Under the pieces are notes generated by a model, which was given only the letters and a program-made list of their open reading frames with translations, was not told the origin of the DNA and made no database searches. Below are positions 15,628-22,106 of a stretch of DNA of 22,180 nt, one piece after another. Source of the stretch: an uncultured Clostridia bacterium (lineage in GTDB: Bacteria > Bacillota > Clostridia > Oscillospirales > Acutalibacteraceae); assembly GCA_947623765.1 (NCBI GenBank), contig CANQIG010000005.1, positions 1 through 22,180 on the forward strand, in the 5' to 3' direction. The stretch's first letter is position 1; every line of letters starts with the position of its first letter. The translations under genes were made by a program, and so were the position numbers.

Positions 15628-15657
15628 ATTATAACACAGGTGTTCTCCCTTTTGCAA
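15628..15657 (-). promoter_or_regulatory. promoter of the Na/Pi cotransporter gene
   Basis: On the minus strand a -35 TTGCAA (15652-15657) is followed after 18 nt by a perfect -10 TATAAT (15628-15633) with extended TGT. No pho-box-like direct repeats were noted near it. Confidence 0.75.
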
Positions 15658-15713
15658 CAGCATTTTACCCGAACCCTTGCTTTTCGCGGAAATCGCCAAA
15701 AAAGCAAAGGGAG

Positions 15714-15742
15714 TTGCGTTCAATTTCCCATTGTGGTATAAT
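15714..15742 (+). promoter_or_regulatory. promoter firing into the 192-bp repeat array
   Basis: A -35-like TTGCGT (15714-15719) is followed after exactly 17 nt by a perfect -10 TATAAT (15737-15742) with extended TGG. It diverges from the Na/Pi promoter and points into the repeat array, where no gene begins for over 850 nt. Repeat unit B keeps TATAAT (15928-15933) but lacks a convincing -35; units C and D have lost it. Confidence 0.55.
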
Positions 15743-16443
15743 AACCGTAGGTCATCGTGTATTACACGGATTTATATCGCTCGCCCGGTTTTGCTGCGGA
15801 ACCGCTTTCGTTTGCACCATGTCCGCTCGCGGGAAGCGGCGGCGTGCTCCACAGCGTATGACAGAGCGTCGACTCGACCCTTGACTGCGGCAGCGGGCGG
15901 TGGCTGATCCTGCCAACGTGCTTACAGTATAATCACCGCAAGACCGTCGGGTATTACACGGTTTTTTATTGGCCCGCCAGTGTGGCGGCAGAGCCGCTTT
16001 TGTCTGCCCTTCATCCGCTCACGGGAAGCGGCGGCGTGCTCCACAGCGTATGACAGAGCGTCGACTCGGCCCTTGACTGCGGCAGCGGGCGGTGGCTGAT
16101 TCCGCCAACGCGCTTTGCGTTTTGGCAACAGTAAGGCTATCGGTATTACACTGCTTTTTCCTCCCACCCGGTCTTGCGGCCGAGTCGCTTTCATTTTCCC
16201 TCCATCCGCTCGCGGGAAGCGGAAGCGTGTTTCTCAGTGTATGACAGAACATCGACGCAGCCCTTGACCCCGTCAGCGGACGACGGATAATTTAGCCAAC
16301 GTGCTTCACGTTTATGGTAACAGCAAGGCCATCGGTATTACACAGATTTTCATTCGCCTGCCCAACTCGCCGCGAGGCGGCTTCCCATCGCGCGGCGCCT
16401 CCAAAATGACGTTTCGGTACGTCTTACAACGTATGACATGGTG
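15737..16443. repeat. non-coding tandem array of a 191-192 bp unit, three full copies plus a partial fourth
   Basis: GTATTACAC occurs at 15759, 15951, 16143 and 16335, exactly 192 bp apart each time. GTATGACA occurs at 15856, 16048, 16239 and 16431. CCCTTGAC occurs at 15878, 16070 and 16261. Units A and B are most alike; C is diverged and D keeps only parts. A stem CCGCT/AGCGG is kept in A, B and C, and a GCGGC/GCCGC-like stem followed by T residues sits near the start of units. The unit length is a multiple of three, yet no frame stays open through the copies and no ribosome site is present, so a repeat protein is unlikely. The array fills most of the gene-free stretch 15743-16607. No IS ends or transposase were seen. 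Confidence 0.88.
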
Positions 16444-16607
16444 GCAAAATAATCTCCTGTTTTAGCAGCCGTCAAGGGCAGTCTCTTCCAAAGCGATTTT
16501 TGTAGAATAAACATTACGATGAAATCCAGAATGCGGACAGCCTCCCCGCCGCCGAATGCCGAAAGCGCGGCGCAGCCGGGGACCGCTCCGCAAAAGGGGG
16601 ATGTCAG
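16444..16607 (+). other. gene-free upstream region of ispD
   Basis: Between the repeat array and ispD there is a -10-like TAGAAT (16503-16508), but no convincing -35 at the right distance. I see no other feature except the GGGGGATG ribosome site just before the ispD start. The operon may also be read from further upstream. Confidence 0.3.
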
Positions 16608-17306
16608 ATGAACGAAAAAAAGATCTGCGCCGTGATCGTTGCCGCGGGCAGCTCGACACGCATGGGCGGGACGGTCTCCAAGGTGCTCCTCCCGCTGCTC
16701 GGAGAGCCCGTGCTCCTTCGGACGCTGCGCGCCTTCGACGCGGCGGACTGCGTCTCGGAGATCGTCGTCGCGGCGCGCCCGGAGGATTTTCCCGCCGTCT
16801 CGGCGCTCGCAAAACAGATCAAAAAGCCGGTGCAGCTCTCCCCCGGCGGCGAGACGCGGCAGGACTCCGTCGCCGCGGCGGTCCGCCTCTGCCCGGACGC
16901 GGCGTATCTCGCGATCCACGACGGCGCGCGGCCGCTCGTCACGCCGGAAAAGATCCGCGCCGTCTGCGCGGACGCAAAAAAATACGGCGGCGCGGCGCTC
17001 GCCGTGCGCGTCAAGGACACCGTGAAGGTCGCGGGGCCGGACGGCTTCATCTCCTCGACGCCGGACCGCGACACCCTCTGGAACGTGCAGACGCCGCAGG
17101 TCTTTCGCGCCGACGCGTACTTCGCAGCGCTCGAAGCCGCCGAGCGCGCCGGGAAGAACTACACGGACGACTGCCAGCTCTTTGAATCCGCCGGGATGCG
17201 CGTCTACCTCACGCCCGGCGACTACCGGAACATCAAGCTCACAACGCCGGAGGACCTTGTGATCGGCGAGGCCTTCGCGAAACTCGAAACGGAGGAAACG
17301 AAATGA
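16608..17306 (+). CDS. ispD: 2-C-methyl-D-erythritol 4-phosphate cytidylyltransferase
   Basis: IspD joins CTP and MEP to give CDP-methylerythritol, the third step of the non-mevalonate isoprenoid pathway, in the cytoplasm. The 232-residue protein has the nucleotide loop AAGSSTRMG (12-20) with Lys25 behind it, HDGARPL (104-110), VKDTVK (135-140), TPQVF (162-166), TDD (186-188) and the C-terminal IKLTTPEDL. All match the family, and the length is typical. A GGGGGATG site lies upstream of the ATG. Its last codons overlap ispF in an ATGA junction, so the two are translated together. IspE, the step between them, is not in the window. Confidence 0.95.
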   Translation: MNEKKICAVIVAAGSSTRMGGTVSKVLLPLLGEPVLLRTLRAFDAADCVSEIVVAARPEDFPAVSALAKQIKKPVQLSPGGETRQDSVAAAVRLCPDAAYLAIHDGARPLVTPEKIRAVCADAKKYGGAALAVRVKDTVKVAGPDGFISSTPDRDTLWNVQTPQVFRADAYFAALEAAERAGKNYTDDCQLFESAGMRVYLTPGDYRNIKLTTPEDLVIGEAFAKLETEETK

Positions 17307-17770
17307 GGATCGGACACGGATATGACGTACATCAGCTGGTCGAGGGGCGCGAACTGATCCTCGGCGGCGTGCACATTCCCTTTGAGAAGGGGCTGCTCGG
17401 CCATTCGGACGCCGACGTGCTCGCCCATGCCGTCGCGGACGCGCTGCTCGGCGCCGCCGCGCTCGGGGACATCGGCCACCTTTTCCCTGACGACGACCCA
17501 AGATACGAGGGCGCGGACAGCCTGAAGCTGCTCTCCGCGGTCACGGCCGCCGTCCGCAGCCACGGGTATTCCGTCGGCAACGTGGACGCGACGGTCATCG
17601 CGCAGCGCCCGAAGCTCGCGCCGCACATCGAGACGATGCGCCGCAATCTCGCGAGCGCGATGGGCGTCGCCATGGACTGCGTCAGCGTCAAGGCGACGAC
17701 AGAGGAACACCTCGGCTTCACGGGGCGCGGCGAGGGTATCGCGGTGCACGCGGTCTGCCTGCTTCTCTGA
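17303..17770 (+). CDS. ispF: 2-C-methyl-D-erythritol 2,4-cyclodiphosphate synthase
   Basis: IspF closes CDP-methylerythritol 2-phosphate to the cyclic diphosphate with release of CMP, the fifth MEP step. The 155-residue length is exactly typical for this trimeric enzyme. Metal ligands are visible as Asp8 and His10 in GYDVHQ and His42 in LAHAVADALLG. HSDADVL, the DIGHLFPD loop and the C-terminal GFTGRGEGIA are further family signatures. The start overlaps the ispD stop by 4 nt. The gene is complete with no oddities. Confidence 0.96.
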   Translation: MRIGHGYDVHQLVEGRELILGGVHIPFEKGLLGHSDADVLAHAVADALLGAAALGDIGHLFPDDDPRYEGADSLKLLSAVTAAVRSHGYSVGNVDATVIAQRPKLAPHIETMRRNLASAMGVAMDCVSVKATTEEHLGFTGRGEGIAVHAVCLLL

Positions 17771-17790
17771 ATCGCACACCAAACACCGGC

Positions 17791-17818
17791 TTGTCTCATA
17801 CTCTGGTGCAGATACATT
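17791..17818 (+). promoter_or_regulatory. possible internal promoter before the Se/S-carrier-like gene
   Basis: TTGTCT (17791-17796) and TACATT (17813-17818) are 16 nt apart in the 72-nt gap after ispF. The match is modest. Read-through from ispDF is equally possible, as no terminator is seen in the gap. Confidence 0.3.
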
Positions 17819-17842
17819 TTGAAGCGAGAGAGCAGGTGCGAC

Positions 17843-18088
17843 ATGGAAAACAGAAATCGATCGGAAAAGACTCTGCTCGTCGTCAGCAGCGTGACGTATG
17901 CCATGCGCGGACGCGAGCTTCTCTTTCGCAAAGGGATCCGCTCCTACATCGAGCGGCTGCCGCGCACGAAGGAGACCGGCTGCGGCTACGGCCTTTACGT
18001 CCCGGACGGCCCGGACGCGGCGGAGCGCATCCTCAAGGAAGCCGGTTTCCGGGTCTACCAGCGGCGGGAACGGGGCGGCGCGGCATGA
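17843..18088 (+). CDS. DUF3343 protein (putative Se/S carrier-like)
   Basis: An 81-residue protein matching the small DUF3343 family (Pfam name Se_S_carrier, as I recall). The pattern is a short beta strand with a Ser/Ala-rich turn (VVSSVTYAMRGRELL), then a conserved Cys47 in TGCGYGL and a C-terminal AERILKEAGF...VYQ. The single cysteine is the presumed persulfide or perselenide carrier. The ATG at 17843 (MENRNRSEK) has an AGCAGGTG site; an upstream TTG has none. It overlaps the desulfurase gene by 4 nt (ATGA), strongly suggesting that the two proteins work as a pair, with the desulfurase charging this carrier. The acceptor is unknown. Confidence 0.75.
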   Translation: MENRNRSEKTLLVVSSVTYAMRGRELLFRKGIRSYIERLPRTKETGCGYGLYVPDGPDAAERILKEAGFRVYQRRERGGAA

Positions 18089-19224
18089 TCTACCTCGACA
18101 ACAGCGCGACGACATATCCGAAGCCTGTGGAAGTCCGGCAGCGCGTCGACAAAGCGCTCCGGTCTTACGGCGCGAACCCCGGGCGCGGCGCGTTCCCCAT
18201 GAGCCTGAGGACCGCCGAGGCCGTCTATCAGGTCCGCAGTCTTGCGGCGGACTTCTTCCACGCACCGGGGCCGGAATGTGTCTCCTTCCAGCCGAGCTGC
18301 ACACAGGCGCTCAACACCGTCATCCAAAGCCTCTCGCCGGGCGACCACGTCGTCACGACGGAGCTCGAGCACAACGCGGTGCTGCGCCCGCTCCACGCGA
18401 TGAAAAAGCGCGGCGTGACGTATACCGTCGTCCCCGTGGAGCCGGGCGACAACGACGCGGTGCTCGACGCGTTCCGCCGGGCGTTCCGGGAAAACACCCG
18501 CCTCCTCATCTGCACGCACGCCTCGAACGTCTGGGGCGTCCGCCTGCCTGTGGAACGCCTCGCCGCGCTGGCGCACATCTACGGCGCCGCGATCTGCGTG
18601 GACGCCGCGCAGTCGGCGGGCGTTCTTCCGATCGACCTTGCGGAGAGCGGCATCGACTACCTCTGCTGTGCCGGACACAAGGGCCTCTACGGCCCGATGG
18701 GCACCGGGATGCTCCTCACGCCGCACGCGGACCGGCTGCGCGCGCTCGTGCAGGGCGGCACCGGGACGCACGCCGCCGACCCCGCGCAGCCGCGCGAGAT
18801 GCCCGAATTCCTCGAGAGCGGCACGCAGAACGTCCCCGGCATCCTCGGCCTCGGCGCGGGGATCGCCTTTGTCCGCAAAAAAACGCCGGAGCGCATCCGA
18901 AACTGGGAGATGCGCCACATTGGCCGCATCTACGAGGGCCTCGCCGCCTTGCCCGGCGTCCGCCTGTACACGCCGTACCCGGACGCGGCGCACTTTGCGC
19001 CCGTGCTCTCCTTCAACGTGGAGGGCCTTCCCAGCGAGACCGCAGGCGACCTCCTCGCAAAGCACGGGATCGCCGTGCGGTGCGGCCTCCACTGCGCGCC
19101 GCTCGCGCACAAAAAGTTCGGCACGGAGGAGACCGGCGCGGTCCGCGTCTCGCCCTCCGCCTTCACCTCGGACCGCGACGTCGACGTCTTTCTCGCCGCC
19201 GTCCGGGAGATCCGCCCGAGATAA
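18085..19224 (+). CDS. cysteine desulfurase family aminotransferase class V
   Basis: A 379-residue PLP enzyme that would take sulfur (or selenium) from cysteine (or selenocysteine) as an enzyme-bound persulfide. It opens with MIYLDNSATTYPKP. The PLP site is shown by Asp173 in CVDAAQSAG and Lys199 in CAGHKGLYGP. The catalytic Cys337 is in RCGLHCAP, within the short loop of the SufS-like group II. The sequence style fits the subfamily known near selenium-dependent molybdenum hydroxylase genes (the EF2568-like group), which often sits beside DUF3343. No SelD, SufU or molybdenum hydroxylase genes are in view, so the link to selenium is only suggestive. The gene ends just before a strong terminator. 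Confidence 0.85.
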   Translation: MIYLDNSATTYPKPVEVRQRVDKALRSYGANPGRGAFPMSLRTAEAVYQVRSLAADFFHAPGPECVSFQPSCTQALNTVIQSLSPGDHVVTTELEHNAVLRPLHAMKKRGVTYTVVPVEPGDNDAVLDAFRRAFRENTRLLICTHASNVWGVRLPVERLAALAHIYGAAICVDAAQSAGVLPIDLAESGIDYLCCAGHKGLYGPMGTGMLLTPHADRLRALVQGGTGTHAADPAQPREMPEFLESGTQNVPGILGLGAGIAFVRKKTPERIRNWEMRHIGRIYEGLAALPGVRLYTPYPDAAHFAPVLSFNVEGLPSETAGDLLAKHGIAVRCGLHCAPLAHKKFGTEETGAVRVSPSAFTSDRDVDVFLAAVREIRPR

Positions 19225-19226
19225 AC

Positions 19227-19254
19227 GATCCTGTCCCATTTTTGGGACAGGATC
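19227..19254. terminator. symmetric hairpin between convergent genes
   Basis: A perfect 12-bp stem GATCCTGTCCCA/TGGGACAGGATC has a TTTT loop. It lies 2 nt after the desulfurase stop codon. It is the second hairpin met by transcripts of the minus-strand regulator gene and could stop both. Confidence 0.6.
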
Positions 19255-19257
19255 AAC

Positions 19258-19294
19258 AGCATACCGGAAGCGCTGCCCGGTATGCTTTTTCTTT
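19258..19294 (+). terminator. rho-independent terminator of the desulfurase operon
   Basis: A 10-bp stem AGCATACCGG/CCGGTATGCT with a 9-nt loop is followed by TTTTCTTTC. It lies just before the convergent regulator gene's stop codon at 19303. Confidence 0.85.
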
Positions 19295-19302
19295 CTTCGC
19301 GC

Positions 19303-19929
19303 TCAAACGGAGGTCAGCCGGTACTTCCCCTTCCCGACCTTCTCCAGCGTCCCGTCGACGCAGAGCTTCCGCACGACGCGCTGGAGCTGGCTCCGGCTGC
19401 AGCTCAACTGCATCACGCTCGCGTTGACGCTCTGGAGCGTGTGGTCGGGTCGGATCTCCCTGAGGAACGTCACGAGCTTTTCCTCCACCGACTGCGCGGG
19501 CTGGCCGATCAGCGGGAACAGGCGGAACTTGTCGGCGACGCTGTGCAGGAGCGTGTTGAGGAAGCGCACGTCGCGCTCCAGCGCTTCGCGGTGCCGCTCC
19601 ATGGAGAGCGAGACGCAGAGCACTTCCCCGAGCGCCTCGGCGTAGAGCGGTAGGTCGCCGCGCCGGACGAATTCGATGTCCCCGAGCAGCGCGCCGGATT
19701 CGACGAGATACACGGAGAACACGCTCCCGTCCTCCCGAAGGCCGTAGATGTTCACGCTGCCTTCCACGACGAACAGGAAGGAATCCATCGGCCGAAACGG
19801 CGCGACGAGCAGCTCGCCCTTTTGAAACCGGACGAGCCGAAAGTCGAGCGCTTCCGTGTCGAACCGGCTTGGGATGTCCCACTTTTCGAGCATCTGCGCG
19901 AGCAGCCGGGGATTCGTGATCTGCCTCAT
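19303..19929 (-). CDS. Crp/Fnr family transcription regulator
   Basis: A 208-residue regulator with an N-terminal cyclic-nucleotide-binding-like beta roll (about 20-110: LLVAPFRPMDSFLFVVEGSVNIY, then LLGDIEF) and a C-terminal winged helix-turn-helix (about 155-205), with the recognition region near CSRSQLQRVVRKL. No cysteine cluster for an Fe-S centre is seen, so it is not an oxygen-sensing Fnr. The effector is unknown, and the PRS-type cAMP contact typical of Crp is not obvious. The ATG at 19929 is chosen for its AGAGGTGG site; a GTG at 19938 is less likely. It is divergent from the dehydrogenase/isomerase operon, with a perfect palindrome between them, so it is probably that operon's regulator and regulates itself. 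Confidence 0.85.
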   Translation of the reverse strand: MRQITNPRLLAQMLEKWDIPSRFDTEALDFRLVRFQKGELLVAPFRPMDSFLFVVEGSVNIYGLREDGSVFSVYLVESGALLGDIEFVRRGDLPLYAEALGEVLCVSLSMERHREALERDVRFLNTLLHSVADKFRLFPLIGQPAQSVEEKLVTFLREIRPDHTLQSVNASVMQLSCSRSQLQRVVRKLCVDGTLEKVGKGKYRLTSV

Positions 19930-19950
19930 TTTTTCCACCTCTTTTTCTCT

Positions 19951-19970
19951 ATTGTATCATATGATACAAT
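19951..19970. promoter_or_regulatory. perfect 20-bp palindromic operator between divergent transcription units
   Basis: ATTGTATCATATGATACAAT is an exact palindrome. Its size and symmetry suit a dimeric Crp-family protein, although the half-site differs from the E. coli Crp (TGTGA) and Fnr (TTGAT) half-sites. Its centre (19960.5) lies 41.5 bp before the plus-strand start predicted at 20002. Confidence 0.75.
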
Positions 19971-19979
19971 AAATCGCAA
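19951..19979 (-). promoter_or_regulatory. promoter of the Crp-family regulator gene
   Basis: On the minus strand a -35 TTGCGA (19974-19979) is followed after 17 nt by a -10 TACAAT (19951-19956). The palindrome covers the -10 and most of the spacer, so a bound regulator would block this promoter. Confidence 0.6.
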
Positions 19980-19989
19980 GAGCCTCTGC

Positions 19990-19995
19990 TAAAAT
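19990..19995 (+). promoter_or_regulatory. -10 element of the dehydrogenase/isomerase operon
   Basis: TAAAAT lies here, with a predicted start near 20002. The -35 position (about 19967-19972, CAATAA) is poor, as expected for a promoter that needs an activator. The leader of about 78 nt has a small CGGGA/TCCCG stem near 20036 and an AAGGAGG site (20066-20072). Confidence 0.5.
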
Positions 19996-20079
19996 AGAAG
20001 CAGCAAAAGGGAAAGCCCCGGAGCAAGAGCCCTGCGGGACGTTCCCGAATCGGTCAATCAATTTCAAGGAGGAATCCCC

Positions 20080-21195
20080 ATGAAAAACGGAAAGCTGCAG
20101 ATCGGCATCATCGGCTGCGGCGGCATCGCGAACCAGAAGCATATGCCGTCTCTCAAGACCCAGGCCGACAAGTGCGAGATGGTCGCGTTCTGCGACATCA
20201 TCGTCGAGCGCGCGGAAAAGGCCGCGAAGGAATACGGCACCCCGGACGCGAAGGTCTACGTCGACTACAAGGACCTGCTCAAGGACCCGGAGATCGACGT
20301 TGTGCACGTCCTGACCCCGAACGTCGCGCACTGCCCGATCACCGTCGCCGCGTTCGACGCGGGCAAGCACGTCATGTGCGAAAAGCCGATGGCCGCGACG
20401 ACCGCCGACGCCCAGCTCATGATGGACGCGTGGAAGCGCTCCGGCAAGAAGTTCACGATCGGTTACCAGAACCGTTTCCGCAACGACACCCAGATGCTCC
20501 ACGAGGCCTGCGAGGCCGGCGATCTCGGCGACATCTACTTCGCGAAGGCGCACGCCATCCGCAGAAGAGCCGTTCCGACCTGGGGCGTGTTCCCGGACAA
20601 GTCGAAACAGGGCGGCGGTCCGCTGATCGACATCGGCACGCACGCGCTCGACATCACCCTCTGGATGATGAACAACTACGACGTCGAGAGCGTCACCGGC
20701 TCCGTCTTCGAGAAGCTCGGCCATCTGCCGGAGGCGACGCAGGGCAATATGTTCGGGCCCTGGGACCCGGAGAAGTACGAGGTCGAGGACTCCGCGTTCG
20801 GCTTCATCAAGATGAAGAACGGCGCGACGATCTTCCTCGAGGCCGCGTGGGCGATCAACATGAAGGAATCCCGCGAGGCTGCGACGACGCTCTGCGGCAC
20901 GAAGGCCGGCGCGGAGATCATCGGCGGCATGAGCAAGGCCGAGGGTGAATACGACCTCGTCATCAACAAGACCTCCCACGGCCGCCTCACCGAGGAGACC
21001 CTTTCCGCCGGCGGCTCCATCGCCTTCTTCGAGGGCGGCAGCGACAAGCCGGAGGTCATCGAGTGCCATCAGTGGCTCGACGCGATCCTCAACGACAAGG
21101 AGCCGCTCGTCAAGCCGGAGCAGGCGTTCGTCGTCACGAAGATCCTCGACAACATCTACCGTTCCGCCGCCGAAGGCCGCGAGATCAAGTTCTGA
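20080..21195 (+). CDS. Gfo/Idh/MocA family dehydrogenase, DgpA-like (proposed glycoside 3-oxidation)
   Basis: A 371-residue NAD(P)-dependent sugar dehydrogenase. The Rossmann loop is GCGGIA (12-17) in IGIIGCGGIANQKH. The catalytic Lys102 is in CEKPMA, and the signature GGGPLIDIGTHALD (178-191) keeps Asp184 and His188. By style it belongs to a group found in gut Clostridia beside TIM-barrel isomerase-like and DUF6379 genes. In the Dgp (puerarin) system, a dehydrogenase of this family oxidises the sugar C3 hydroxyl before C-C or C-O cleavage. That role is proposed here from neighbours, not shown. It heads the plus-strand operon behind the Crp-type operator, with an ideal AAGGAGG site; the next gene starts 24 nt after its stop. 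The other Gfo/Idh/MocA protein at 490-1671 is only distantly similar. Confidence 0.85.
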   Translation: MKNGKLQIGIIGCGGIANQKHMPSLKTQADKCEMVAFCDIIVERAEKAAKEYGTPDAKVYVDYKDLLKDPEIDVVHVLTPNVAHCPITVAAFDAGKHVMCEKPMAATTADAQLMMDAWKRSGKKFTIGYQNRFRNDTQMLHEACEAGDLGDIYFAKAHAIRRRAVPTWGVFPDKSKQGGGPLIDIGTHALDITLWMMNNYDVESVTGSVFEKLGHLPEATQGNMFGPWDPEKYEVEDSAFGFIKMKNGATIFLEAAWAINMKESREAATTLCGTKAGAEIIGGMSKAEGEYDLVINKTSHGRLTEETLSAGGSIAFFEGGSDKPEVIECHQWLDAILNDKEPLVKPEQAFVVTKILDNIYRSAAEGREIKF

Positions 21196-21219
21196 TTTGC
21201 CCGCTGACAGGAGGAAATC

Positions 21220-22092
21220 ATGTATACTTATGACCGCAAGGGACCGAAGCGCGGCGTCGCGCTGTACAGCTACTCCGCGGAGTTCGGTCTGACCAAAACG
21301 CTCGAGGACTGCTTTGAGGACGTCCACGACATGGGCGCGCACGGCATCGAGATCCTCGCGAACACGCACATCGAAAACTACCCCTACCCCACCGACGCGT
21401 GGGTGGAGAACTGGTTCCGCCTCTGCGACAAGTATGAGGTCGTCCCGGTCGAATATGGCCACTGGATCGACAGCCACGTCCTCGGCGGCCGCGAGCTGAC
21501 GACCGAGGAGAGCATCGAGATGCTCTGCCGCGACCTGCGCCTCGCGCATCGGCTCGGCTTCACCGTGCTGCGCACGAAGATGCCCGTCATCAACGACGCG
21601 CTCGAGCCCGTCGAGAACTGGCGCGAGATCATTTCCGGCGCGCTGCCGCTCGCGGAAAAGCTCGGCCTCAAGATGTGCCCGGAGATCCACACCCCCTCGA
21701 ACCTCAAGGGCAAGATGGTGCAGGATTACATCGAGTTCATCGAAAAGACCGGCACGAAGAATTTCGGCCTCAACATCGACTTCTCCGTCTTCCGCTCGAG
21801 ATTCAAGGAAGGCGAGTGGAAGGACCCGGCGTTCGCGCCGAACGTCCCGGAGGACATCATCCCGCTTCTGCCCTACGTCTACTGCTGCCACGCGAAGTTC
21901 ATCCATATGTCGGACGACTTCGAGGAGACCACCATCCCGTACCCGGAGATCGTGAAGATCCTGCAGGCGCACGGCTGGGACGGCTACCTGCTCAGCGAGT
22001 ACGAGGGCGCGGACAAGTACGACCCCGGATATGAGGTCGGCCAGACACTGCGCAAGCAGCACATCATGCTGAAGCGCCTCATCGGAGACTAA
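21220..22092 (+). CDS. sugar isomerase/epimerase-like TIM barrel, possible C-glycoside deglycosidase alpha subunit
   Basis: A 290-residue xylose isomerase-like TIM barrel. Likely metal ligands are Glu155 in CPEIHTP, Asp187 in NIDFSVF, His224 in CCHAKF and Glu260 in LSEYEG. His157, two residues after the first ligand, is a good candidate for the catalytic base. These motifs and the adjacent DUF6379-like gene fit the alpha subunit of the metal-dependent C-glycoside deglycosidases (DgpC, DfgA and CarB/CarC type), which remove the aglycone from 3-oxo-glycosides. A plain sugar isomerase or a 3-keto-O-glycoside lyase is the alternative. The start at 21220 has AGGAGG (21209-21214). The stop codon overlaps the ribosome site of the next gene, implying tight coupling. 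No signal peptide is seen, so the protein is cytoplasmic. Confidence 0.75.
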   Translation: MYTYDRKGPKRGVALYSYSAEFGLTKTLEDCFEDVHDMGAHGIEILANTHIENYPYPTDAWVENWFRLCDKYEVVPVEYGHWIDSHVLGGRELTTEESIEMLCRDLRLAHRLGFTVLRTKMPVINDALEPVENWREIISGALPLAEKLGLKMCPEIHTPSNLKGKMVQDYIEFIEKTGTKNFGLNIDFSVFRSRFKEGEWKDPAFAPNVPEDIIPLLPYVYCCHAKFIHMSDDFEETTIPYPEIVKILQAHGWDGYLLSEYEGADKYDPGYEVGQTLRKQHIMLKRLIGD

Positions 22093-22106
22093 GGAGGGCG
22101 GCATTT

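Noticed and set aside
15677..16252. Small open frames on both strands across the 192-bp repeats
   Set aside because: Although 192 is a multiple of three, none of the frames stays open or in register from copy to copy, and no ribosome site precedes them.
13161..16443. Possible CRISPR arrays
   Set aside because: Units are about 190-220 bp with no short direct repeats separated by unique spacers, and there are no cas genes.
13161..16443. Insertion sequences or MITEs
   Set aside because: No transposase, terminal inverted repeats or target-site duplications could be seen at the array ends. A decayed element cannot be fully excluded.
19957..22104. A 715-codon minus-strand open frame opposite the dehydrogenase/isomerase operon
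   Set aside because: Antisense to two genes with clear catalytic motifs; its composition is that of a shadow frame and no ribosome site or domain is visible.
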